Made by a program: the position numbers and the translations under genes
Part shown: positions 1 through 5,937 of the stretch, piece after piece
Layout: every line of letters begins with the position of its first letter
How positions within the stretch are numbered: the stretch's first letter is position 1
Notes under the pieces: generated by a model
Database searches by the model: none
Told to the model about the DNA's origin: nothing
What the model saw: only the letters and a program-made list of their open reading frames with translations
Assembly (NCBI GenBank): GCA_028226735.1
Contig: JAOIYV010000016.1
Coordinates: forward strand, 1-12,011
Direction: 5' to 3'
Source of the DNA: Candidatus Pelagibacter sp.
GTDB lineage: Bacteria > Pseudomonadota > Alphaproteobacteria > Pelagibacterales > Pelagibacteraceae
DNA: 12,011 nt

Positions 1-50
1 TTTTCAATCCTTAAGTCTTCTCGTATCCAAACGATTGCTTTTTTTGTCAT
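1..50 (-). CDS. phrB: DNA photolyase, N-terminal fragment (cut by window edge)
   Basis: An ATG at 50-48 overlaps the TGA of the upstream PLP-enzyme gene (ATGA, 4-nt overlap), and the frame stays open to the window edge. The sixteen complete codons read MTKKAIVWIREDLRIE. A short lysine stretch, a hydrophobic strand 'AIVWIR' and 'DLR' is the typical beginning of the photolyase/cryptochrome family (compare 'IVWFRRDLRL'), which repairs UV-induced cyclobutane pyrimidine dimers with FAD and light. Only the first strand of the antenna-binding Rossmann-like domain is visible, so catalytic residues cannot be checked and photolyase cannot be separated from cryptochrome. The ATGA overlap suggests translational coupling to the gene before it, although a metabolic link is not implied. 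Confidence 0.72.
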   Translation of the reverse strand, partial: MTKKAIVWIREDLRIE

Positions 51-1198
51 ATTATTTTGATTTTTTCTAAACCATCATTTAATAATTTTTTATACATTGC
101 TGTATCTGTCAGACCCTCACATCCAAATAATAAAACTTTAGAATTTTGGTTTAATTCTAATTTTTTTAGATATTCCTCTTTTTTAAATAAGCCAATTAGG
201 GCAATAATGCCTGGCACAGCACATTCTCCTGCAATTATCTTTTTATTTGATAATTTAGCTTTTGCCAACATGGCTATCACTGTGGATATTTCATCATCAG
301 TTATTGTTAAACTAAAATTTGATGAGTCTTTTAATATTTCCCAAGCTACTGTTGAAACATCCCCACATGACATGCCCCCCATAATTGTTTCGTTAACTAT
401 ATTAACTGTTGTAGCTTTATTATTTTCTATACTCCTGAATACACAATTAGCATTTTCTGGCTCAACAATAATAAACTTTGGAATATTATTTGAATATTTT
501 GCAAAACCTGCAATCATAGCTGCAGCCATTCCACCAACACCAGCCTGTAAAAATACATGTGTAAAAGGATCTTCTTTATTTTGATCCATAATTTCTTTGA
601 TCATGATTGTATAGCCAGCCATAATTAATTTTGGAACTTTTTTATATCCTTCCCAGGAAACATCTTGAACTATTTCCCAGTTATTTTTTTTTGATTGTTT
701 AATGCATTCTTTTAAAGAAGCATCATAATTTCCTTTAACTTTAATTACATCTGCTCCTAAACTCATCATTGCTTCAGCTCTTGCTTTACTTACAAATTCA
801 CTAATAAAAATTTTACATTTCAAGCCAAGTCTTTTAGCCCCCCAAGCTACTGATCTTCCATGATTACCAGCTGTAGCAGTTGAAACAGTTATATCACCTT
901 TTACATTTGCAATTTTATTTACTGCAAAAGCACCTCCCAGTGCCTTGAACGATTTTAGGTCAAATCTTTTGTCCTCATCTTTATAGTAAATCTTTTTAAA
1001 ACCGAGTTCTTCATTTAATTTATTAAGCTCATGAAGAGGTGTTGGAACATATGTTTCCCATTTAGAAATAGATTGAATAGCTTCATCTATAAATTTTTCT
1101 GGTAGTGAGCTTAATATTTTTTCTTTATTAAATTGATAATTTTTATTCTTTATAAAGGATGGTATGGACCACTTAGAATTTTCTATGATTGTTTTCAT
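47..1198 (-). CDS. Fold-type II PLP enzyme, diaminopropionate ammonia-lyase-like
   Basis: A 383-aa pyridoxal-phosphate enzyme of the tryptophan-synthase-beta/threonine-dehydratase fold, closest by motif to diaminopropionate ammonia-lyase (DpaL/YgeX, about 400 aa), which turns 2,3-diaminopropionate into pyruvate and two ammonia. Visible motifs are PTPL (52-55), DEDKRF (74-79), the Schiff-base lysine K85 in SFKALGG (83-89), ATAGNHGR (107-114), VQDVSWEGY (177-185) and the glycine loop QAGVGGM (218-224). In E. coli YgeX the fourth motif is TTDGNHG, and its aspartate (D120) is reported to act on the D-isomer; here that position is Ala110. The partner aspartate D189 is retained as D179. The protein may therefore act only on an L-amino acid, or on another beta-substituted amino acid such as hydroxyaspartate. 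The ATG lies 5 nt after the GlnT-like gene, with no clear Shine-Dalgarno sequence. Cytoplasmic. Family assignment is firm; the exact substrate is not. Confidence 0.82.
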   Translation of the reverse strand: MKTIIENSKWSIPSFIKNKNYQFNKEKILSSLPEKFIDEAIQSISKWETYVPTPLHELNKLNEELGFKKIYYKDEDKRFDLKSFKALGGAFAVNKIANVKGDITVSTATAGNHGRSVAWGAKRLGLKCKIFISEFVSKARAEAMMSLGADVIKVKGNYDASLKECIKQSKKNNWEIVQDVSWEGYKKVPKLIMAGYTIMIKEIMDQNKEDPFTHVFLQAGVGGMAAAMIAGFAKYSNNIPKFIIVEPENANCVFRSIENNKATTVNIVNETIMGGMSCGDVSTVAWEILKDSSNFSLTITDDEISTVIAMLAKAKLSNKKIIAGECAVPGIIALIGLFKKEEYLKKLELNQNSKVLLFGCEGLTDTAMYKKLLNDGLEKIKII

Positions 1199-1203
1199 TT
1201 AGT

Positions 1204-2529
1204 CTAACAATCAAGTGTACTGTTTTTTTCCCATTCAGTAACAGGGGTTTTTTTATCAAATGTTTCTTCTTGATCAAAATTTTCAATTTCTGACCTTTTT
1301 AATTTTATATAGCTTTTAATGGTGTCTTCACCCAATGCTTCTTTAATTTCTTTACTATCTTCTAATTGATCCAAAGCATCTTCAATAGTATCTGGTAATT
1401 TTTTTAAATTTGGATAATTTTTATGATCAGTGTACATATTGCACGACAAAGGTTCACCTGGGTCAATTTTATTATTGATTCCATGAAGTCCAGCAGCTAT
1501 TACTCCTGCTTGAAGCAAATAAGGATTCACTGCACCATCCATCAGTCTTAATTCAAATCTACCTTTATCTGGAACTCTTATCATATGAGTTCTATTGTTT
1601 CCTGTGTAAGAAATACTGCTTGGAGACCATGTAGCACCTGATTTAGTTGGTGGTGCATTTATTCTTCTATAACTGTTAATTGTAGGATTAAAAAAAGCAG
1701 TTAAAGGTTGAGTGAGTTTCATTATTCCTCCTAAAAAATTATATGCTAATCTGCTCAAACCTAATCTATCACCATTATCTAAAAATTTATTCATTTTTCC
1801 ATTCCATAAAGAAATATGAGCATGACATCCATTTCCAGTTAAATTAGCAAAAGGTTTGGGCATAAATGTAGCTCTTAATCCATGTTTCTCAGCTAAAGAT
1901 TTAACCATGTATTTAAAAAAAACATGCCTATCTGCTGTAGTTAAGCAATCTGTGTAATCCCAATTCATTTCAAATTGACCATTGGCATCCTCGTGATCAT
2001 TCTGGTAAGGATTCCAGCCCATAGCAATCATACTGTCACATATTTCTTTAATTAAATCATACCTTCTCATTAAAGCAGATTGATCATAGCAAGGCTTTGA
2101 TTGAGTATCTCTTGTATCTGCAATTTTATTACCATCCTCAGATATTAAAAAATATTCACATTCCACTCCAGATTTCATGATTAAATTTCTTTTATTTAGT
2201 TTATTTATTTGTTCTTTAAGCATTACTCTTGGTGAAGCTTTAACAGGTTTATCATACATATATAAGTCTGAGGCTAACCAGCCAATTTCTTTATTCCAAG
2301 GTAATTGAATTAAACTTTCAGGATCTGGTAATGCAAACATGTCTCCATCTGCTGGAGACATATCTAGCCATGTTGCAAACCCAGCAAATCCAGCTCCATT
2401 TTTTTGCATATCTGTAATTGCTTGTGCTGGAACTAATTTTGATCTTAAGACACCAAAAAAGTCTACAAAACTAATTAAAAAGTATTTAATTTTTTTAGCT
2501 TTTGCGATTTTAAATAAATTTTTTGCCAT
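1204..2529 (-). CDS. glnT: Type III glutamine synthetase-like ligase (GlnT/GMAS family)
   Basis: A complete 441-aa ATP-dependent glutamate-amine ligase. Residues 1-100 resemble the glutamine synthetase beta-grasp region (KYFLISFVDFFG, then KLVPAQAI). The catalytic part shows the metal-binding strand GVECEYFL (121-128), NDHEDANGQFEMNW (177-190), KPF plus GNGCHAHIS (225-240, both histidines of the family's H-x-H kept), NSYRR (285-289) and RFELR (324-328). The sequence strongly resembles the GlnT proteins of rhizobia and other alphaproteobacteria, encoded next to glxBCD-type genes as here. Family members make glutamine from ammonia or gamma-glutamylmethylamide from methylamine; sequence alone does not decide between these. 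It lacks the adenylylation context of GlnA and is shorter than GlnA (about 470 aa). It is last of the ligase/GlxBCD unit, 41 nt after the FMN subunit, and its start (ATGGCAAAA) has no strong Shine-Dalgarno sequence. Confidence 0.9.
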   Translation of the reverse strand: MAKNLFKIAKAKKIKYFLISFVDFFGVLRSKLVPAQAITDMQKNGAGFAGFATWLDMSPADGDMFALPDPESLIQLPWNKEIGWLASDLYMYDKPVKASPRVMLKEQINKLNKRNLIMKSGVECEYFLISEDGNKIADTRDTQSKPCYDQSALMRRYDLIKEICDSMIAMGWNPYQNDHEDANGQFEMNWDYTDCLTTADRHVFFKYMVKSLAEKHGLRATFMPKPFANLTGNGCHAHISLWNGKMNKFLDNGDRLGLSRLAYNFLGGIMKLTQPLTAFFNPTINSYRRINAPPTKSGATWSPSSISYTGNNRTHMIRVPDKGRFELRLMDGAVNPYLLQAGVIAAGLHGINNKIDPGEPLSCNMYTDHKNYPNLKKLPDTIEDALDQLEDSKEIKEALGEDTIKSYIKLKRSEIENFDQEETFDKKTPVTEWEKNSTLDC

Positions 2530-2570
2530 TTTTATTCTTAATTTATAACTGTTAATTAATCTTCACAATA

Positions 2571-3899
2571 CTATTTTTTATCTTTTAGTCCTGGTATCCA
2601 GTTAGTTCCTGCTAACGGAACTCTAGCCATAGCAGCAGATTCAACTGTTAGTGCACATAAATCTTCAGGTTCTAAATTATGTAAATCATTTTTACCAGAG
2701 GCCCTAGCTATTGTTTGAGCTTCAAGTGTCATTACTTTTAAATAATTTGATAAACGCCTTCCTCCAGCAACAGGGTCAAAACGTTCCATTAATTCTGGTT
2801 TTTGAGTTGTAATTCCTGCTGGATCATTTCCTTCATGCCAATCGTCATAAGCACCAGCTGTAGTTCCTAATTTATTATAATCTTTCTCCCACTTAGGATC
2901 ATTATCTCCTAATGCAATCATAGCAGCAGAACCAATTGAAACTGCATCAGCTCCAAGAGCCATTGCTTTAGCAACATCAGCACCATTTCTAATTCCACCA
3001 GAAATAATTAATTGAACTTTTCTATGTTGATCTAAATCTTGAAGTGCATCTACAGCAGGTCTGATACATGCCAAAGTAGGTTGACCAACATTTTCTATAA
3101 AAACTTCTTGAGTAGCTGCTGTTCCACCTTGCATTCCATCTAATACAACAACATCAGCCCCAGCTTTAACAGCAAGAGCAGTATCATAATATGGTCTTGC
3201 TCCTGCAACTTTAATAAATATTGGAACTTTCCAACCAGTTATTTCTCTTATTTCTAAAATCTTAATTTTTAAATCATCAGGACCCGTCCAATCAGGGTGT
3301 CTGCACGCAGACCTTTGGTCTATACCTTTAGGTAAAGTTCTCATTTCTGCAACTCGATCACTGATTTTTTGACCTAACAACATTCCACCACCACCAGGCT
3401 TAGCACCTTGCCCTATAACAATCTCAATAGCATCCGCTTTTCTAAGGTCATCAGGATTCATCCCATACCTAGAAGGTAGAAGTTGGTATACTAGATTTTT
3501 AGATTGTCCTCTTTCTTCCGGTGTCATTCCACCATCACCAGTAGTAGTAGAAGTGCCAGCCATACTTGCTCCACGCCCCAAAGCTTCTTTTGCTCCTCCT
3601 GATAATGCTCCAAAACTCATTCCAGCAATTGTAATTGGAATATCTAATTCTAAAGGTTTGCTAGCATATCTAGTTCCTAAAGTTACTTTGGTATTACAAG
3701 TTTCTCTATACCCTTCTAAAGGATATCTAGACATTGAAGCACCAAGAAAAAGTAAATCATCAAAGTGAGGAAGTTTTCTTTTAGATCCCCCACCTCTAAT
3801 ATCGTAAATTCCTGTTGCTGCTGCTCTTCTAATTTCTGAATTTGTGTATTCATCGAAAGTCCATGATATACGAGGATGTGTTTTTTTATTATCTGACAT
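2571..3899 (-). CDS. glxD: FMN-binding glutamate synthase-like subunit lacking Fe-S cysteines (GlxD type)
   Basis: A 442-aa protein matching the FMN-binding (beta/alpha)8 synthase domain of glutamate synthase. Visible landmarks are GMSFGALS (93-100), TGDGGM (120-125), IGQGAKPGGGG (162-172), FIKVAGARP (228-236), VLDGMQGGT (252-260), the phosphate loop SGGIRNG (300-306) and ALGADAVSIG (314-323). In ordinary GltB and in the paralogue at 7882-9303 a C-x2-C-x4-C or similar cluster motif precedes PVGVATQ; here the same positions are Y351, W354 and D359 in an ungapped match (GAYDDWHEGNDPAGITTQ). The protein should therefore bind FMN but no iron-sulfur cluster. Rhizobial GlxD proteins share this feature as far as I recall. 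ATG is 2 nt after the GXGXG subunit's stop (TAG-TT-ATG), implying co-translation of a complex. The reaction is inferred: transfer of an amine from a gamma-glutamyl amide to an acceptor. Confidence 0.9.
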   Translation of the reverse strand: MSDNKKTHPRISWTFDEYTNSEIRRAAATGIYDIRGGGSKRKLPHFDDLLFLGASMSRYPLEGYRETCNTKVTLGTRYASKPLELDIPITIAGMSFGALSGGAKEALGRGASMAGTSTTTGDGGMTPEERGQSKNLVYQLLPSRYGMNPDDLRKADAIEIVIGQGAKPGGGGMLLGQKISDRVAEMRTLPKGIDQRSACRHPDWTGPDDLKIKILEIREITGWKVPIFIKVAGARPYYDTALAVKAGADVVVLDGMQGGTAATQEVFIENVGQPTLACIRPAVDALQDLDQHRKVQLIISGGIRNGADVAKAMALGADAVSIGSAAMIALGDNDPKWEKDYNKLGTTAGAYDDWHEGNDPAGITTQKPELMERFDPVAGGRRLSNYLKVMTLEAQTIARASGKNDLHNLEPEDLCALTVESAAMARVPLAGTNWIPGLKDKK

Positions 3900-3901
3900 A
3901 A

Positions 3902-4585
3902 CTAATAGCTTGATACATTATCGATGTTAAAGTTATACAGTTTTCTTGCTGAACCATATCTTTTAAAACTATCTGGTTTAACATTTTTTATTTCAGTCTT
4001 TTTTAAAAGAGCTGAAATTTTATCTAAATGTTTCTTTTCCATTTTCTTTTCTACGCAATCTGCACCCAATGATTTAACTGATCCTTTAACAAAAATATCT
4101 GTTTCATAAAGACTATCACCCAAAGCTTCACCAGCGTCACCACAAACTAACATTGTTCCAGATTGAGCCATAAATGCAGACATGTGACCAACTGAACCTT
4201 TAACCACGATATCAACTCCTTTCATTGAAATACCACATCTTGAACTAGCATCCCCATCAATTACAAGTAATCCACCGTGAGCAGTAGCACCTGCAGATTG
4301 TGAAGCATTTCCTTTAACATGCACTGTTCCAGACATCATATTTTCAGCAACACCCGTTCCAACGTTCCCATCTATTGTTACATGTGCTTTTTGATTCATT
4401 CCAGCACAGTAGTAACCAACATGGCCTTTGATTAAGACTTTCATTTCCTTATTTAATCCAGCACATAAAGCGTGACTTCCCTCGGGATTTATAATCACAA
4501 AGTCTCTATCATTTTTTTTATTATCTAAATTTTGTAAAGTATTATTAATTTCTCTTAATTTATTTTTTTTTAAATCTAATTTCAT
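3902..4585 (-). CDS. glxC: GXGXG beta-helix subunit of glutamate synthase-like complex (GlxC type)
   Basis: A 227-aa protein equivalent to the C-terminal right-handed beta-helix of glutamate synthase. From about residue 50 it shows seven rungs spaced about 19 residues apart, each with a glycine turn: GHVGYYCAG, GNVGTGVAE, GNASQSAGA, GDASSRCG, GSVGHMSA, GDAGEALG, GSVKSLGAD. In glutamate synthase this domain packs between the amidotransferase and synthase domains and has a structural role. An in-frame GTG start at 4597 is possible, but the ATG at 4585 is preferred: it overlaps the upstream TAA as TAATG, has GGGG about 7 nt upstream, and mirrors the TAATG junction in the other cassette. The protein lacks most of the N-terminal extension of its paralogue at 9303-10157. 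Third, fourth and seventh rungs have weaker glycine turns than the paralogue. Confidence 0.9.
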   Translation of the reverse strand: MKLDLKKNKLREINNTLQNLDNKKNDRDFVIINPEGSHALCAGLNKEMKVLIKGHVGYYCAGMNQKAHVTIDGNVGTGVAENMMSGTVHVKGNASQSAGATAHGGLLVIDGDASSRCGISMKGVDIVVKGSVGHMSAFMAQSGTMLVCGDAGEALGDSLYETDIFVKGSVKSLGADCVEKKMEKKHLDKISALLKKTEIKNVKPDSFKRYGSARKLYNFNIDNVSSY

Positions 4586-5469
4586 TAATTTCCCCACGAA
4601 TAGACAATACCTGGCTCAGGTTCAAAAATTTTTGCACTATTTACATCTGGTAAATGTGCCATGGCTTGAAATTCTGATGCTATTGCAACATAGTTTTTTG
4701 TTTCTGCTATTACTGCAGGCTTACATGCTATTTCATCTCTAACAACTGCAAAGCCTTTTCTAGTTCCTGTAATAAAAGTATAAAAACCATCTAAATCTTT
4801 AAGAGTGGATGTAAGTGTATCTTTTAAAGATTTATTATTTGATAAACTATTTGAAACATATCCTGCTGCAACCTCAGTATCATTTTCAGAGTTAAAGACA
4901 TTACCTTTTTTAGTGAGCTCTCTTCTTAAATTGTTATGATTTGATAATGATCCATTATGAACCAAACATTCATCTTCACCAGTCGAGTAGGGATGAGATC
5001 CATCAGTAGTGATTGCGCTTTCGGTGGCCATTCTTGTATGGCCTATTCCATGAGTACCACTAAAACTATCTAATTTAAATTTTTTTACTACATCTTTAGG
5101 ATTACCAACTTGTTTAAATATTTCTATTGATCGGCCATATCCAACTATAGATACTTTAGGGAAATTAGAATTAATTATTTCAATTACTTTCTTTGGTTGT
5201 TCAAGAGTTTTTAGAATTACATGATCTGAGATTTGAGTAAGTTTAGCCTTTTTAAGTTTTTTGGATATTTCTTTCTTAAACTCATTAAAGTTTAAGTCAT
5301 TAATACATAATGAAAACTTGTATACTTTTTTACTTTCTTCTTTATAAATAGCAAAGCCAGCACTATCTGGTCCCCTAGACTCCATATTATTAAGCATTCC
5401 AGAAAGCATTCTTCCTAAATTTTTTTCAAATTTTTTAGTTTTTAGATAAATACCAACAATTCCACACAT
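4585..5469 (-). CDS. glxB: Class II glutamine amidotransferase subunit (GlxB type)
   Basis: A 294-aa Ntn-hydrolase amidotransferase. The start MCGIVGIY places Cys2 as the N-terminal nucleophile after methionine removal. Other catalytic elements are SRGPDSAG (31-38), GHTRMATES (143-151, substrate-binding Arg), HP (159-160), the oxyanion motif VHNGSLSN (170-177) and NDTE (196-199). In this complex type it should hydrolyse glutamine or a gamma-glutamyl amide and pass the amine to the FMN subunit. About 100 residues (39-137) separate the two halves of the catalytic domain, far more than in PurF or GltB, so an extra domain is inserted. The start codon lacks an obvious Shine-Dalgarno sequence, being preceded by AT-rich bases and the 50-aa gene 12 nt upstream. 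Its last bases overlap the next ATG as TAATG. Confidence 0.9.
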   Translation of the reverse strand: MCGIVGIYLKTKKFEKNLGRMLSGMLNNMESRGPDSAGFAIYKEESKKVYKFSLCINDLNFNEFKKEISKKLKKAKLTQISDHVILKTLEQPKKVIEIINSNFPKVSIVGYGRSIEIFKQVGNPKDVVKKFKLDSFSGTHGIGHTRMATESAITTDGSHPYSTGEDECLVHNGSLSNHNNLRRELTKKGNVFNSENDTEVAAGYVSNSLSNNKSLKDTLTSTLKDLDGFYTFITGTRKGFAVVRDEIACKPAVIAETKNYVAIASEFQAMAHLPDVNSAKIFEPEPGIVYSWGN

Positions 5470-5481
5470 AAATTTTTAAGT

Positions 5482-5634
5482 TTATTTAATTAAAGAAAGT
5501 AAAAAATCTTTATAGTAGAAAATATTTCCTACTACAATGATGATAATAGCCGTTATCACTCCATACTTTGCTTTTGGAAAAACGACACCTCTCATTTTAC
5601 TTGGTCTCTGATCTTCGTTATTGTTTCTATCCAT
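5482..5634 (-). CDS. Small single-pass membrane protein, 50 aa, unknown
   Basis: An open frame from ATG at 5634 to TAA at 5482-5484, filling most of the gap before the GlxB-type gene. The product is 50 residues: a hydrophilic, charged start (MDRNNNEDQRPSKMRG), a basic stretch (KAK, 21-23), one hydrophobic helix at about 24-41 (GVITAIIIIVVGNIFYY), and a short tail ending LSLIK. Basic residues before the helix predict the N terminus in the cytoplasm. No family is recognised. It has no convincing Shine-Dalgarno sequence; an internal Met14 start (37 aa, still keeping the helix) is possible. It is the first gene after a strong terminator and lies 12 nt before the amidotransferase gene, so it may be co-transcribed with that cassette. 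The clean membrane-helix design and the gap-filling position argue that it is real, but small size keeps this uncertain. Confidence 0.6.
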   Translation of the reverse strand: MDRNNNEDQRPSKMRGVVFPKAKYGVITAIIIIVVGNIFYYKDFLLSLIK

Positions 5635-5650
5635 GATTGTATAATTTTTG

Positions 5651-5684
5651 TAAAAAAAAAGGGCGCTACACCTAAGTAGCGCCC
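5651..5684 (-). terminator. Rho-independent terminator after the amt block
   Basis: On the minus strand a perfect 9-bp GC-rich stem (GGGCGCTAC / GTAGCGCCC) with a 6-nt loop is followed directly by nine T. It starts 17 nt past the stop of the 74-aa membrane-protein gene, so it ends the transcript carrying amt. It is the only GC-rich hairpin of this quality seen in the window. On the plus strand only AAATTTTT follows, so it is mainly a minus-strand terminator. Confidence 0.92.
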
Positions 5685-5700
5685 AAATTTTTAATTGATA

Positions 5701-5925
5701 TTACCAGTCAGTAATATTGCTTTTATGATCATTTGCACCATGTCTTTTTCTAGCCAATCTTGAAAGTTTTTCACTCTCAGAATTGTTAGTAAGGACATGC
5801 CAGCCAATCCAGAAAACTACACCTAGAATAACTAGTAAAGTTTCACTAGATCCAGCTCCCGGATAAACTGCTCCGACAACTTCTTTAGCACTTAAATGAT
5901 CTATCCAGTTTGTTACTGTAGCCAT
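5701..5925 (-). CDS. Small single-pass membrane protein downstream of amt, unknown
   Basis: A 74-aa protein with one clear hydrophobic helix at about residues 29-46 (TLLVILGVVFWIGWHVLT), a glycine-rich lead-in (YPGAGSSE) and a hydrophilic tail with a basic patch RLARKRH (56-62). The positive-inside rule suggests a cytoplasmic C terminus. No signal-peptide cleavage site is evident and I recognise no family. The start is well supported: TAAAGGAG lies about 5 nt before the ATG and overlaps the amt stop codon, so translation is probably coupled to amt. Position directly behind amt and before the terminator suggests a partner or modulator of the channel, which is inference only. Confidence 0.82.
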   Translation of the reverse strand: MATVTNWIDHLSAKEVVGAVYPGAGSSETLLVILGVVFWIGWHVLTNNSESEKLSRLARKRHGANDHKSNITDW

Positions 5926-5937
5926 ATTTTTTCTCCT

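Noticed and set aside
57..584. Long plus-strand open frame (175 aa) opposite the PLP-enzyme gene.
   Set aside because: Antisense to a gene with clear catalytic motifs; low-complexity translation without recognisable domains. The same applies to other plus-strand frames at 2339-2548, 3553-3768, 3924-4109, 6600-6812, 9562-9831 and 11359-11595.
2530..2570. 41-nt gap before the GlnT-like gene examined as terminator or promoter.
   Set aside because: No hairpin with T-tract and no spaced -35/-10 pair; only AT-rich sequence.
4586..4597. GTG start giving four more residues to the GlxC-type protein.
   Set aside because: The ATG at 4585 forms a TAATG overlap with a G-rich ribosome site, the arrangement also seen between the GXGXG and FMN genes of cassette A.
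5635..5660. Possible promoter for cassette B (TTTACA, or a TATACA-like -10) between terminator and 50-aa gene.
   Set aside because: TTTACA has only a poor -10 (GATAGA) at 17 nt, and TATACA has no -35 at the right distance (GCGCCC in the hairpin). Not better than chance in AT-rich DNA.
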